A stretch of 64,000 nt of DNA from Acinetobacter pittii (lineage in GTDB: Bacteria; Pseudomonadota; Gammaproteobacteria; Pseudomonadales; Moraxellaceae), in NCBI RefSeq assembly GCF_034064985.1, contig NZ_CP139249.1:2666001-2730000 (forward strand), given 5' to 3'. Below are positions 1 to 8,270 of the stretch, piece after piece. The position numbers and the translations under genes are program-made. Under the pieces are notes generated by a model. It saw only the letters and a list, made by a program, of their open reading frames with translations. It did no database searches and was not told the origin of the DNA. Each line of letters starts with the position of its first letter. Position 1 is the first letter of the stretch.

Positions 1-342
1 TCCATAATAATCATCACGCGAGTTATCAGGATTAACTGGCAATAAGCCACTACGCGCATAGTCATCAGCATGGCTTCCCATCAGGTTAAAACCTGCCATT
101 GCCAGTACATCTACACCAAACCCAACTGTCCCTTCGGTATAACCAGACTGTCCTTTAAAAATTAAACCCTGCGCCCAATCTCTGGCTGCTGTATAAGGAT
201 ATGGGTCTTTTTTATAGTCTCGGTCGAAGTAAAAATTACGCAGTGTCAGCTCAGCTTTACTGTCTGCAATAAACTCGGCATGCACAACTTGACTAAATAA
301 TGGGCACAAGCATACCCCCACCCATAATGGTGTCTTTTTCAT
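1..342 (-). CDS. OprD-family outer-membrane porin, N-terminal part (cut by window edge)
   Basis: The first 114 residues of an outer-membrane porin are present; the rest lies beyond position 1. The protein starts at 342 with a Sec signal peptide ending in VVHA, followed by the strand motif LRNFYFDRDY and then GYTEGTVGFGVDVLA. Both motifs recur almost unchanged in the hcaE porin at 16688, so the two are close paralogues. OprD-family porins take up small carboxylates, and this one directly follows an aromatic-acid transporter gene read in the same direction (31 bp apart). A vanillate or related aromatic-acid channel (VanP-like) is therefore the likely role. The family call is firm; the substrate is inferred from context. 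Confidence 0.85.
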   Translation of the reverse strand, partial: MKKTPLWVGVCLCPLFSQVVHAEFIADSKAELTLRNFYFDRDYKKDPYPYTAARDWAQGLIFKGQSGYTEGTVGFGVDVLAMAGFNLMGSHADDYARSGLLPVNPDNSRDDYYG

Positions 343-373
343 TTTTTATCTCAACTATTTAATTTTTAATGGA

Positions 374-1720
374 TTAATGTGCTGTTTTAAGAGAGTAGTT
401 TTGCTCTTTTTGACTGCGGTAAAAAGCACTACCCAAACTTAAAATCAGGAAAATAGCCAAAATAAACACCACACCGTAATAAGCATATAGCGTTGCGGGT
501 GCTATACCTTTATCCAGAAAAATGCCTGCGACCGTTGGCGATAAAATTGCCCCAATTCTTCCAAAACCAATTGCATACCCCACGCCACGACTACGAATTT
601 CGGCATCGTAAATTGTTGGAGAAATCGAATATAAACCTGCTACACAGCCATTAATAAGTGTGCCAAGTAATAAACCCACCATGAGTGCAATGCTGACTTG
701 AGATGAAACGGCAACAAATAGGAAAACACATGCAGACGTTAGTCCTAAAAACAGGCTTAAGGCATAGAAGATTTTCATACGTGATGCCAATAAACCGATA
801 ATGGCCGCCCCGAAAATCCCGCCAATACTAATTAAAATGCCGGTACTTACGCCTTGCTCTGGTGACATCCCCATTGAAATAAGAATTTTTGGTGTCCAGC
901 TCATCACGAAGTAAAAGCCAAACATCACTAAAAAGAATGCAAACCATAAACAAAGTGTTTGAAATCCAAGTTGTCCAGCAAATAACTTGCCCAGTTCACT
1001 ACCATTTTGCGTGCTGATTTTTTCATAACGCGGCATAACTGGTAATTCGTTTAGCCCCATACGATTTACAGTTGCATTAATTCGTTCTAGTGCCTGTTTT
1101 GGTCGTTTCGCGAGTAAGTAATCTAAAGATTCAGGTAATAACCATGCGCTGATCAGCAGCATTGCAATGGTAGTAACCCCTCCTGCTAAAAAGATTGAGC
1201 GCCAACCTAAATGCTCAATCAATGCCAGTGATAGTACCCCGCCCAGTGTCGCGCCAATTCCATAACCTGTAGACATTAAGCTCACTGCGAGACTGCGCCA
1301 GCGCACATTAGCATACTCACTTGCCAAGACATTACTACTCGCAAGAATGCCACCCACCCCAATTCCGGTAATAAACCGAAGTGCTGCCAACATGCCGTGG
1401 CTTTGTACAAAAGCACAGCCCAACATGCTCAGACCTGCAATGACAAGACAAACTAAGATGAGTAAACGGCGACCAATTTTATCGGCTAAAGGCGCGAGAA
1501 AAATGGAACCAGCAGCCATCCCAAAAAGGCCAGAACTTAACAACAAGCCAATTTGAGCACCTGAAAGTGACCATTCTGCTGACACGGATGGAGCGGTAAA
1601 TGCCATTACCATCACGTCAAAGCCATCAATAATATTGAGACAAATACAGATCAAAATGACGAACCATTGGTAACGGCTCATGTTGTTTTGATTGATCTCA
1701 CTTAGAACGTCTCTTTCCAT
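374..1720 (-). CDS. MFS aromatic acid:H+ symporter (VanK/PcaK/BenK type)
   Basis: A 448-residue, 12-segment major facilitator of the aromatic acid:H+ symporter family, which imports benzoate-type acids across the inner membrane. The family features are the DGFD motif in the first helix, the loop motif GxLaDkiGRR near residue 80, and PESLDYLL after helix 6. I chose the ATG at 1720 because it follows a GGGAG ribosome-binding site by about 8 bases; an in-frame start at 1750 lacks one. Its promoter region is shared with the divergent sulfatase operon and holds two VanR-type palindromes, so a VanK-like vanillate role is likely. It probably forms an operon with the porin downstream. PcaK- or BenK-like specificity cannot be excluded. 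Confidence 0.85.
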   Translation of the reverse strand: MERDVLSEINQNNMSRYQWFVILICICLNIIDGFDVMVMAFTAPSVSAEWSLSGAQIGLLLSSGLFGMAAGSIFLAPLADKIGRRLLILVCLVIAGLSMLGCAFVQSHGMLAALRFITGIGVGGILASSNVLASEYANVRWRSLAVSLMSTGYGIGATLGGVLSLALIEHLGWRSIFLAGGVTTIAMLLISAWLLPESLDYLLAKRPKQALERINATVNRMGLNELPVMPRYEKISTQNGSELGKLFAGQLGFQTLCLWFAFFLVMFGFYFVMSWTPKILISMGMSPEQGVSTGILISIGGIFGAAIIGLLASRMKIFYALSLFLGLTSACVFLFVAVSSQVSIALMVGLLLGTLINGCVAGLYSISPTIYDAEIRSRGVGYAIGFGRIGAILSPTVAGIFLDKGIAPATLYAYYGVVFILAIFLILSLGSAFYRSQKEQNYSLKTAH

Positions 1721-1857
1721 TTGTGTATCTCCCTTAGATAAGACATACACACGACATTGCTAATATGAGCGATTGGGTGGTTATGCACATCCGTATCCAT
1801 AATGACCTAGAGGAATATTTGTTTTTTGAGCATCCTGCTCTTTTTCTATACTGAATA

Positions 1858-1869
1858 TTTGGATCCAAA
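1858..1869. promoter_or_regulatory. VanR-type operator, copy 1 (TTTGGATCCAAA)
   Basis: A perfect 12-bp palindrome matching the core TTGGATCCAA of the published VanR operator ATTGGATCCAAT. It lies 138 bp upstream of the MFS start on the minus strand. VanR itself is encoded at 8271-8963. Binding is inferred from the sequence match. Confidence 0.6.
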
Positions 1870-1973
1870 AAATCAACTAAAATTATAAATGGATTATTAA
1901 AAAGTATATAAACACATAAATTATATAAGTATAAAATTATTAAAAACATAAAATTAGGATGCTTGAATATTTT

Positions 1974-1985
1974 TATGGATCCATA
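1974..1985. promoter_or_regulatory. VanR-type operator, copy 2 (TATGGATCCATA)
   Basis: A perfect 12-bp palindrome sharing the ATGGATCCAT core, 110 bp upstream of the arylsulfatase start. A TATTATGAT stretch just downstream could be the -10 element, which would place the operator in or near the promoter. Binding is inferred. Confidence 0.6.
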
Positions 1986-2094
1986 TTAAAAAATCTATTA
2001 TGATCGATTCCAGAGCATTTTTTAGCCAAAAAAAAGCTCAGTTTATTTCCAGGAAATGCAAGATGCATTTTTAAAACATCAAAGGATTGTTGTT

Positions 2095-3780
2095 ATGAAA
2101 CTCAAAAGAGTAAGCCAGCTTACATTGGGACTTTTTTTTGCCAGCCAGTTGTTTTACACAACGCAAGCAGCACCTCCAAAAAATCAACAACCACCTAACA
2201 TCATGATTATTTTGGCCGATGATCTTGGATTTTCAGATATCGGTGCCTATGGCGGCGAAATTAAAACCCCTCATATTGATAGCCTGTTAAAACAAGGAAA
2301 AATACTTTTTAATTTTCATGCTTCATCAATGTGTTCACCTACTCGTGCACAGCTTATGACAGGTGCCGATAACCACTTGGTCGGTTTAGGTGCGATGTAT
2401 GAAACTTCAAAACGACAAGAAAAAGTGGTTGGCGCCGATAGCCCGCGTGCACTCCTCAAAATTGATGGGTATTCAGGTCATTTAACGCAAAATGCTTATA
2501 CACTCGCAGAGATTTTAAAGACAAAAGATTATTACACCTTCATGGTCGGTAAATGGCACTTAGGCTATGCTCCCGACCAAAACCCTAAAGCCCGTGGTTT
2601 TGATCAATCTTTTGCTCTGCTCGATGGCTTCGATTTACACTTTAAAGACCAACCTAAAAACTATCCGCGTAACACCCAATACACTGAAAATGGTCAAAAG
2701 GTTACATTGCCTGACAACTACTACTCGACCGACTTTTTTACACAAAAAGCGTTTGAGTACTTAGACAAAAATAAAGCGCAAAAACCATTTTTTGCCTACC
2801 TCGCCTATACCGCTCCACACTGGCCGCTACAAGCACCTGCTCATTATAGAGACTTATACAAAGGTAAATACGATCAAGGCTACGATGCAATTCGCAAACA
2901 ACGCTTTGAACGTCAAAAGAAATTAGGATTAATTCCTGCAAATGCAGAATATCCAGTCGAGCGTGGCAATCAAGCTTTAGGAACCAAAAGCTGGAATGAA
3001 CTCACCCCACAAGAGCGCAAATATGAAGCGCGTAAAATGGAAGTTTATGCGGGCATGGTTACCCAGTTAGACGACCGCGTGGGTGATGTCATTCAATATC
3101 TTAAAAAGCATCATTTATATGACAACACTTTGATTATGTTTATGTCAGATAACGGCGCTGAAGGCGGCGATCATAATTTCCCAATGGGGGATGCAGACAA
3201 TCGTTATGAAAATATAGGCAACGCCAGCTCATATGTTTATATGGGATCACGTTGGGCTGAAGTGAGCAGCACACCATTTACGCACTGGAAGTCAGCTGCT
3301 TCAGAAGGCGGAGTACGAGTCCCATTTATTGTTAAATCACCTGTTCAGATTTCTAAACAACGTGGAATCAACAATAACTTTGCGACAGTAAGAGATATAT
3401 TCCCAACTGTGATGAAGCTAGCGGGGATTCAAAATAATCAGGTTTATCCAACTTCAAGCACCAAAATTAAACCATCTGGTTTTAGTCTGATCCCTGCGTT
3501 TAAAGATAATACTGCCCGTATTCGTCCTGTTAATTTTTATGACTTTAAAGAATTACATGGCAGCCGCTACGCTAAAACTGACGAATGGAAACTTATTGAA
3601 AACTCTCCTTCTAAATTTAAGAGCCATGGTTGGGAACTCTACAATTTAAAAACAGATTTTAATGAGCAACATAATGTTTATGCAGAACATCCTGAAATCG
3701 TCAAAGTCTTAAATGATAAATATTTAAGATATGCCGATGAAAATGGTGTTGTAGATTTTGAGCAATACAACAAAAAGTAG
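2095..3780 (+). CDS. Exported arylsulfatase (type I, formylglycine-dependent)
   Basis: A 561-residue sulfatase that hydrolyses sulfate esters. The signature CSPTR is at residues 80-84, where Cys80 is the residue converted to formylglycine. Metal-binding Asp pairs occur in IMIILADDLGFSD (about 36-48) and MFMSDNGAE, and the conserved VGKWHLG and APHWPL segments are present. The start at 2095 gives a clean Sec signal peptide (ending near TTQA) and has an AAGGA site; an upstream ATG at 2056 would hide the signal. It is followed after 10 bp by its likely activating enzyme and then by a porin. VanR-type palindromes upstream suggest an aromatic sulfate ester such as vanillate or ferulate sulfate as substrate. 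The family is certain, the substrate inferred. Confidence 0.92.
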   Translation: MKLKRVSQLTLGLFFASQLFYTTQAAPPKNQQPPNIMIILADDLGFSDIGAYGGEIKTPHIDSLLKQGKILFNFHASSMCSPTRAQLMTGADNHLVGLGAMYETSKRQEKVVGADSPRALLKIDGYSGHLTQNAYTLAEILKTKDYYTFMVGKWHLGYAPDQNPKARGFDQSFALLDGFDLHFKDQPKNYPRNTQYTENGQKVTLPDNYYSTDFFTQKAFEYLDKNKAQKPFFAYLAYTAPHWPLQAPAHYRDLYKGKYDQGYDAIRKQRFERQKKLGLIPANAEYPVERGNQALGTKSWNELTPQERKYEARKMEVYAGMVTQLDDRVGDVIQYLKKHHLYDNTLIMFMSDNGAEGGDHNFPMGDADNRYENIGNASSYVYMGSRWAEVSSTPFTHWKSAASEGGVRVPFIVKSPVQISKQRGINNNFATVRDIFPTVMKLAGIQNNQVYPTSSTKIKPSGFSLIPAFKDNTARIRPVNFYDFKELHGSRYAKTDEWKLIENSPSKFKSHGWELYNLKTDFNEQHNVYAEHPEIVKVLNDKYLRYADENGVVDFEQYNKK

Positions 3781-3790
3781 AGAAAACCAG

Positions 3791-4759
3791 ATGAAACAGA
3801 TCATGATGCTTTCATCACTCCTCTTACTTTGTGCATGCCAAAAAACCACGCCTCAACTAGAACAGACCACCTTGCCCGACTTAGGCAGCAAAGCTAAATG
3901 TAATTCTTATTCAGGCCTTCCTTCGGGATGGCCTAACAATAAAGAAGCAGGCATGGTCAAGCTTCCGCAAGGAAAAATTGTTTTAGGCACTACACAAGGT
4001 TATGAAGATGAACGCCCATTAAATTTACAGACAACTTCCGTTCCCGCTTTTTTAATTGATGCAACTGAAGTCACCAATGCTCAATTTCAAGAGTTTGTTA
4101 AACAAACGGGTTATGTCACCGATGCAGAGAAGCAAGGCGGCGCAGCTATGTTTGTACAGCCAGATCATCCAGTTGAAGAATTACAGTGGTGGAAATTTGA
4201 AAAAGGGGCCAATTGGAAACACCCATGGGGCCCAAACAACCCTAAACAACCAGCACCTCACGAGCCTGTTCGCATGGTGACATGGAATGATGCCTATGCT
4301 TATGCAAACTGGCTGGGTCATGACTTACCGACTGAACTTGAATGGGAATATGCAGCCAAAGGTTTTCAGCAAAACTCCGATATTGGCCCTACTCATGAAG
4401 GCCATATTGTAGCCAACTTCTGGCAAGGTGAATTTCCATACAAAAATGTTCAGGAAGATGGTTTTAAGGATGTTGCCCCTGTTGGCTGTTTTAGTCAAAA
4501 CCCATTTGGTTTATATGACTTGATTGGCAATGTATGGGAATGGACGCAAACACCCTATACAGGTCCACGAGATCACCATATGGGGGATCCATCGAAATAT
4601 CGGCAAAGTCACGAACAGATTTTGCAATACACGATTAAAGGTGGATCTTATTTGTGCGCAACCAATTATTGCGCGCGTTATCGTGCTGCCGCGAGGCATC
4701 CACAGGAACTCGACCTTGCCACAAGCCATGTCGGATTTAGAACAGTAAAACGCTTTTAA
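3791..4759 (+). CDS. Formylglycine-generating enzyme (FGE/SUMF1 family), predicted lipoprotein
   Basis: A 323-residue FGE-sulfatase domain protein that oxidises the sulfatase active-site Cys to formylglycine. Both catalytic cysteines of aerobic FGEs are present in GGSYLCATNYCARYR (Cys289 and Cys294), and the family ending HVGFRTV is kept. The start at 3791 gives a short hydrophobic leader with lipobox LCAC, so maturation probably happens in the periplasm on a membrane-anchored enzyme rather than in the cytosol. An in-frame start at 3758 overlaps the sulfatase and would spoil the leader. It lies 10 bp behind the sulfatase and 12 bp before the porin, clearly one operon. The FGE assignment is secure; the location is inferred from the leader. 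Confidence 0.9.
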   Translation: MKQIMMLSSLLLLCACQKTTPQLEQTTLPDLGSKAKCNSYSGLPSGWPNNKEAGMVKLPQGKIVLGTTQGYEDERPLNLQTTSVPAFLIDATEVTNAQFQEFVKQTGYVTDAEKQGGAAMFVQPDHPVEELQWWKFEKGANWKHPWGPNNPKQPAPHEPVRMVTWNDAYAYANWLGHDLPTELEWEYAAKGFQQNSDIGPTHEGHIVANFWQGEFPYKNVQEDGFKDVAPVGCFSQNPFGLYDLIGNVWEWTQTPYTGPRDHHMGDPSKYRQSHEQILQYTIKGGSYLCATNYCARYRAAARHPQELDLATSHVGFRTVKRF

Positions 4760-4771
4760 ACGGATTTAAAA

Positions 4772-5959
4772 ATGAAGCATATTTTTATTTATGGGATTTT
4801 CTTCTCAGGGACAACCCTTGCCTGTTGTTTAGCTCATAGTGAAGTAGATGTTAATTTTCAAAATACACTCACACTAAAAACATTCAACTTCGACAGACAA
4901 TATGAAAATGGTACTGGTCCCGATACTCATAGCTTGAGCCAAGGTCTGATTTATCGTGGTGACTGGTCAACCAAGCTTAATGATGTACAGCTCCACCTCA
5001 ATCCAAGCATACAATATGCTTATCGTCTAAGTAGCGACCAACACACCAATGATATGGTCATACCCTTTGACCCTAACACCCAGAAACAAGCACAAGACCA
5101 AGTTAAATATGGCTTAGGTGCTGGAGTTGAATATCAAAACTTTCGCATGAATGTAGGTGAAATTATTCCCGACTCACCACTTACGCCACAAGTGGATACA
5201 CATCAATTACGAGTGAACTACAAAGGCTTGGAATTAAAATATAAGACACCACAACAAAATTTCGAGCTGGGTTTAATTAACCGTTATTCACCTAAAAATG
5301 AGGAGGACTATCACAAACTCGCCATATCAAAACATGAATCTGACGGACTCTATTTCTTTCAATGGGACGGCAAAACACCGCGGTACCACTGGAAATTTTA
5401 TAATGGTTACTTAACAGATCTCATCAATCAAAGTTACCTTGCTTTTGATTATCAATGGACAAAGCAGCACACCACAAAATTACGTGTGTTTCGCCACGAT
5501 GATGTCGGTAAATCAAAGCTTGGTGAATATGACAATACATCCATAGGCGCTATGCATTTCATCAAACATGGCAACTTTACAACCGGAATTGGCTATCAAG
5601 AAAACTTTGGCAAAGATGGTATTCCAAAACTCGATAATATGCCCATCCCTCATATGGTGAACTGGACCTTAGGTGCGTTTACCAAAGCAGATGAAAAGTC
5701 TTATCATTTCGTTGCCTCGTATGACTTTAAAGACTACATCAAGGGTCTAAAAGTGACCTATAAATATATTTATGGCGATTCATTTCAGACCATGAATCAA
5801 AATGATTTTGAGCAAGAAAGTGATGTGTTGATTCAGTACGACCTAAATGCTTGGGTTAAAAATCTTAAGTTTCTTTTCTTAAATATTAACTACGACACCA
5901 AACATGGCAAAAGTCTGGATGAACAGCGCATGATGCTTCACTACACGGTTAATTTCTAA
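4772..5959 (+). CDS. OprD-like outer-membrane porin of the sulfatase operon
   Basis: A 395-residue beta-barrel protein with an N-terminal signal sequence and the OprD-like opening LTLKTFNFDRQYENG, alternating amphipathic strands throughout and a C-terminal strand ending in F (HYTVNF), as outer-membrane proteins require. It is the third gene of the sulfatase operon, 12 bp after the FGE gene. The natural reading is that it admits the sulfated substrate to the periplasm, where the sulfatase acts. It is more diverged from the porins at 1 and 16688 than those are from each other, which fits a different substrate. The substrate is inferred. Confidence 0.8.
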   Translation: MKHIFIYGIFFSGTTLACCLAHSEVDVNFQNTLTLKTFNFDRQYENGTGPDTHSLSQGLIYRGDWSTKLNDVQLHLNPSIQYAYRLSSDQHTNDMVIPFDPNTQKQAQDQVKYGLGAGVEYQNFRMNVGEIIPDSPLTPQVDTHQLRVNYKGLELKYKTPQQNFELGLINRYSPKNEEDYHKLAISKHESDGLYFFQWDGKTPRYHWKFYNGYLTDLINQSYLAFDYQWTKQHTTKLRVFRHDDVGKSKLGEYDNTSIGAMHFIKHGNFTTGIGYQENFGKDGIPKLDNMPIPHMVNWTLGAFTKADEKSYHFVASYDFKDYIKGLKVTYKYIYGDSFQTMNQNDFEQESDVLIQYDLNAWVKNLKFLFLNINYDTKHGKSLDEQRMMLHYTVNF

Positions 5960-5970
5960 ATTTTCACACG

Positions 5971-6000
5971 CCATAATGGCTATAACCACAGCCATTATGG
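5971..6000 (+). terminator. Hairpin after the sulfatase operon
   Basis: An 11-bp perfect stem (CCATAATGGCT with its complement) around an 8-base loop, 12 bp after the porin stop. No strong T-run follows, so it may be a weak terminator or an mRNA 3' end stabiliser. Confidence 0.55.
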
Positions 6001-6006
6001 ATCCAA
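5997..6006. promoter_or_regulatory. Possible weak VanR-type site (ATGGATCCAA)
   Basis: Contains the TGGATCCA core, 188 bp upstream of vanA. Its left half is part of the hairpin arm ending at 6000, so it could be coincidental. If real, it pairs with the site at 6161 (centres 165 bp apart). Confidence 0.3.
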
Positions 6007-6134
6007 ATTAAAATCAATAAAAATTTAGCCTCTAAAATTCAAAGTAATCACAAAAGTCTTTAATAGCAATTAAAAACATACAAAACAACCAAATCAAAAG
6101 ATCAATATTTTTTAAAAAATATACTGCTTATCAA

Positions 6135-6161
6135 TTGACCAATATTTTTATTTATTATAAA
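6135..6161 (+). promoter_or_regulatory. Likely vanAB promoter
   Basis: TTGACC (6135-6140) and TATAAA (6156-6161) with a 15-base spacer sit directly before the operator at 6161-6172. The operator would cover the start of transcription, as expected for repression. The spacer is short, so the exact elements are uncertain. Confidence 0.4.
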
Positions 6162-6172
6162 TTGGATCCAAT
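6161..6172. promoter_or_regulatory. VanR operator (ATTGGATCCAAT), exact match
   Basis: A perfect 12-bp palindrome identical to the VanR operator known from the Caulobacter vanAB promoter, lying 21 bp before the vanA start codon. Repression of vanAB by a GntR-type VanR is also established in Acinetobacter. This match anchors the identification of vanA, vanB and vanR. Confidence 0.85.
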
Positions 6173-6193
6173 AAGTGATAAGGAGTCGTCACA

Positions 6194-7270
6194 ATGTTTA
6201 TTAAAAATGCTTGGTATGTTGCCTGCCGTCCAGAAGAAATCCAAGATAAACCATTAGGTCGCACCATCTGTGGTGAAAAAATCGTTTTTTATCGTGGCAA
6301 AGAAAACCAAGTTGCAGCCGTTGAAGATTTTTGTCCCCATCGCGGCGCCCCTCTTTCACTTGGCTATGTCGAAGATGGAAACCTTGTATGTGGTTATCAT
6401 GGCTTAGTCATGGGCTGTGATGGAAAGACTGTTTCAATGCCAGCCCAACGTGTAAATGGTTTCCTTTGCAACAAAGCATATGCAGTTGTCGAAAAATTCG
6501 GTTTTATTTGGATATGGCCAGGCGAGAAAGCTTTAGCAGATGAAGCAAAACTGCCAACTTTAGAATGGGCAGATCATCCTGAATGGAGCTATGGCGGAGG
6601 CCTGTTTCACATTCACTGTGACTATCGCCTGATGGTCGACAACCTGATGGATTTAACCCACGAGACCTATGTTCACTCAAGCAGTATTGGGCAAAAAGAA
6701 ATTGATGAATCATTACCAGTCACTAAAGTTGATGGTGATCATGTCATTACCGAACGCTATATGGAAAATGTGATCGCACCTCCATTTTGGCAAATGGCCC
6801 TTCGTGGTAACCACTTAGCAGATGATGTACCAGTTGACCGTTGGCAACGTTGTCACTTCTTTGCACCAAGCAATGTGCATATTGAAGTAGGTGTCGCACA
6901 TGCTGGACATGGTGGTTATCACGCACCAAAAGACAAAAAAGTTTCCTCAATCGTGGTCGATTTTATTACACCGGAAACTGAAACATCACATTGGTATTTC
7001 TGGGGAATGGCACGTAACTTCCAACCTGACAATGCTGAACTCACCAATCAAATTCGTGAAGGCCAAGGCAAAATCTTTACTGAAGATTTAGAAATGCTGG
7101 AGCAACAACAACAAAACATTTTAAACAATCCACATCGCAAGTTACTGATGCTCAACATCGACGCAGGCGGTGTCCAGTCTCGTAAGGTGATTGAGCGACT
7201 ACTTGCCGAAGAAAATAAAACACCTCCTGAAACGTCCGCACAAAAGTTTCCAAACATTCGGATTATTTAA
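6194..7270 (+). CDS. vanA: Vanillate O-demethylase, oxygenase subunit
   Basis: A 358-residue Rieske non-haem iron oxygenase that demethylates vanillate to protocatechuate and formaldehyde with electrons from VanB. The Rieske cluster ligands are Cys47, His49, Cys66 and His69 (CPHRGAPLS and CGYHG). The mononuclear iron site shows as N150-x2-D153-x2-H156-x4-H161. Length and gene order (vanA, vanB, then vanR convergent) fit the family. An AAGGAG site precedes the ATG at 6194, and an exact VanR operator lies just upstream. A related aromatic O-demethylase is the only realistic alternative. Confidence 0.93.
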   Translation: MFIKNAWYVACRPEEIQDKPLGRTICGEKIVFYRGKENQVAAVEDFCPHRGAPLSLGYVEDGNLVCGYHGLVMGCDGKTVSMPAQRVNGFLCNKAYAVVEKFGFIWIWPGEKALADEAKLPTLEWADHPEWSYGGGLFHIHCDYRLMVDNLMDLTHETYVHSSSIGQKEIDESLPVTKVDGDHVITERYMENVIAPPFWQMALRGNHLADDVPVDRWQRCHFFAPSNVHIEVGVAHAGHGGYHAPKDKKVSSIVVDFITPETETSHWYFWGMARNFQPDNAELTNQIREGQGKIFTEDLEMLEQQQQNILNNPHRKLLMLNIDAGGVQSRKVIERLLAEENKTPPETSAQKFPNIRII

Positions 7271-7282
7271 AGGAGCATGAAC

Positions 7283-8227
7283 ATGGACGTTATTATTCAG
7301 AAAATTCACCAGCTCACCCCAACTATTCGTGCGTTTGAATTGGTTGCAGCAAATGGTACAGCGCTGCCGAGTTTTGAAGCAGGTGCACATATTGATGTGC
7401 ACCTAAAAAACGGCCTCACCCGTCAATATTCACTTTCAAACTGCTGCACTGAAAAGCATCGCTATGTCATTGGTGTTTTACATGATGCCAATTCACGCGG
7501 TGGCTCACGTTGCATCCACACAGAATATCGTGAAGGCGATCATTTAAAAATTGGTGAACCGCGTAATTTATTTGAGATTCACCCACAAACCAAACAGGCA
7601 GTTTTATTTGCGGGGGGTATTGGTATTACCCCTATTTTGTCGATGGCGTATCGGCTTAAGTCAGCCAATATTCCTTTTGAATTGCACTACTTCGTTCGTA
7701 GTCATGAAATGATTGCCTTCTATGGCAACTTAACCGAACACTTTGGTGACCAAGTTCATTTTCACATTCAAGACCAACCAGACACCGAATGTAATATGGC
7801 AGAGGTTTTGGGCCAAGCTTCACCAGATAGACACTTATATGTATGCGGTCCGACAGGATTTATGCAGTTTGTCATGAGCTCAGCCGAACAAGCTGGCTGG
7901 CACAATGAACAGTTACATCAAGAGCATTTTGTCGCGCAAAAAGCAGATACATCTAACGATGAAGCTTTTACTATTGAAGTTAAAGGTACGGGCCGTCGAA
8001 TTGAAGTACTACCAGAGCAAACTGCTACTGAAGCATTAATTGCAAATGGTTTTGATATTCCTGTTTCGTGTGAACAAGGCATTTGTGGGACCTGTATTAC
8101 CCGCGTGGTAGAAGGCACACCTGATCATCGGGATCTATTTATGACTGATGAGGAACATGCTTTGAACGACCAATTTACGCCCTGCTGTTCTCGTGCAAAA
8201 ACTAAAAACCTTGTGATTGAACTTTAA
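7283..8227 (+). CDS. vanB: Vanillate O-demethylase, reductase subunit
   Basis: A 314-residue reductase of the phthalate dioxygenase reductase type that passes electrons from NADH to VanA. In order: a flavin domain with RQYSL near residue 47, a nucleotide-binding domain with GGIGITP near 111, and a C-terminal plant-type 2Fe-2S domain with ligands in SCEQGICGTC (about Cys263, 268, 271) and a fourth in CCSRAK near 301. The ATG at 7283 is 7 bases after AGGAG, while the in-frame ATG at 7277 is too close to it, so the later start is preferred. It begins 12 bp after vanA and is certainly cotranscribed. Confidence 0.92.
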   Translation: MDVIIQKIHQLTPTIRAFELVAANGTALPSFEAGAHIDVHLKNGLTRQYSLSNCCTEKHRYVIGVLHDANSRGGSRCIHTEYREGDHLKIGEPRNLFEIHPQTKQAVLFAGGIGITPILSMAYRLKSANIPFELHYFVRSHEMIAFYGNLTEHFGDQVHFHIQDQPDTECNMAEVLGQASPDRHLYVCGPTGFMQFVMSSAEQAGWHNEQLHQEHFVAQKADTSNDEAFTIEVKGTGRRIEVLPEQTATEALIANGFDIPVSCEQGICGTCITRVVEGTPDHRDLFMTDEEHALNDQFTPCCSRAKTKNLVIEL

Positions 8228-8232
8228 TATTT

Positions 8233-8262
8233 AAGTTCCTTTATTCAAATATAAAGGAACTT
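8233..8262. terminator. Bidirectional terminator between vanB and vanR
   Basis: A perfect 12-bp stem (AAGTTCCTTTAT and its complement) with loop TCAAAT, placed between two convergent genes. The AT-rich flanks suit Rho-independent termination in both directions. Confidence 0.8.
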
Positions 8263-8270
8263 ATTTCAGC

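Larger units (their letters stand above)
1721..2094. promoter_or_regulatory. Divergent promoter region, MFS/porin versus sulfatase operon
   Basis: A gene-free 374-bp, very AT-rich region between two divergent operons. It contains two GGATCC-centred palindromes, one nearer each gene (1858-1869 and 1974-1985), with centres 116 bp apart. Nothing in it looks like a conserved small ORF. The layout is what one expects of a repressor controlling both directions. Confidence 0.6.

Noticed and set aside
4583..4590. GGATCC inside the FGE gene
   Set aside because: It lies in coding sequence and lacks the flanking TTGG/CCAA symmetry of the VanR-type sites.
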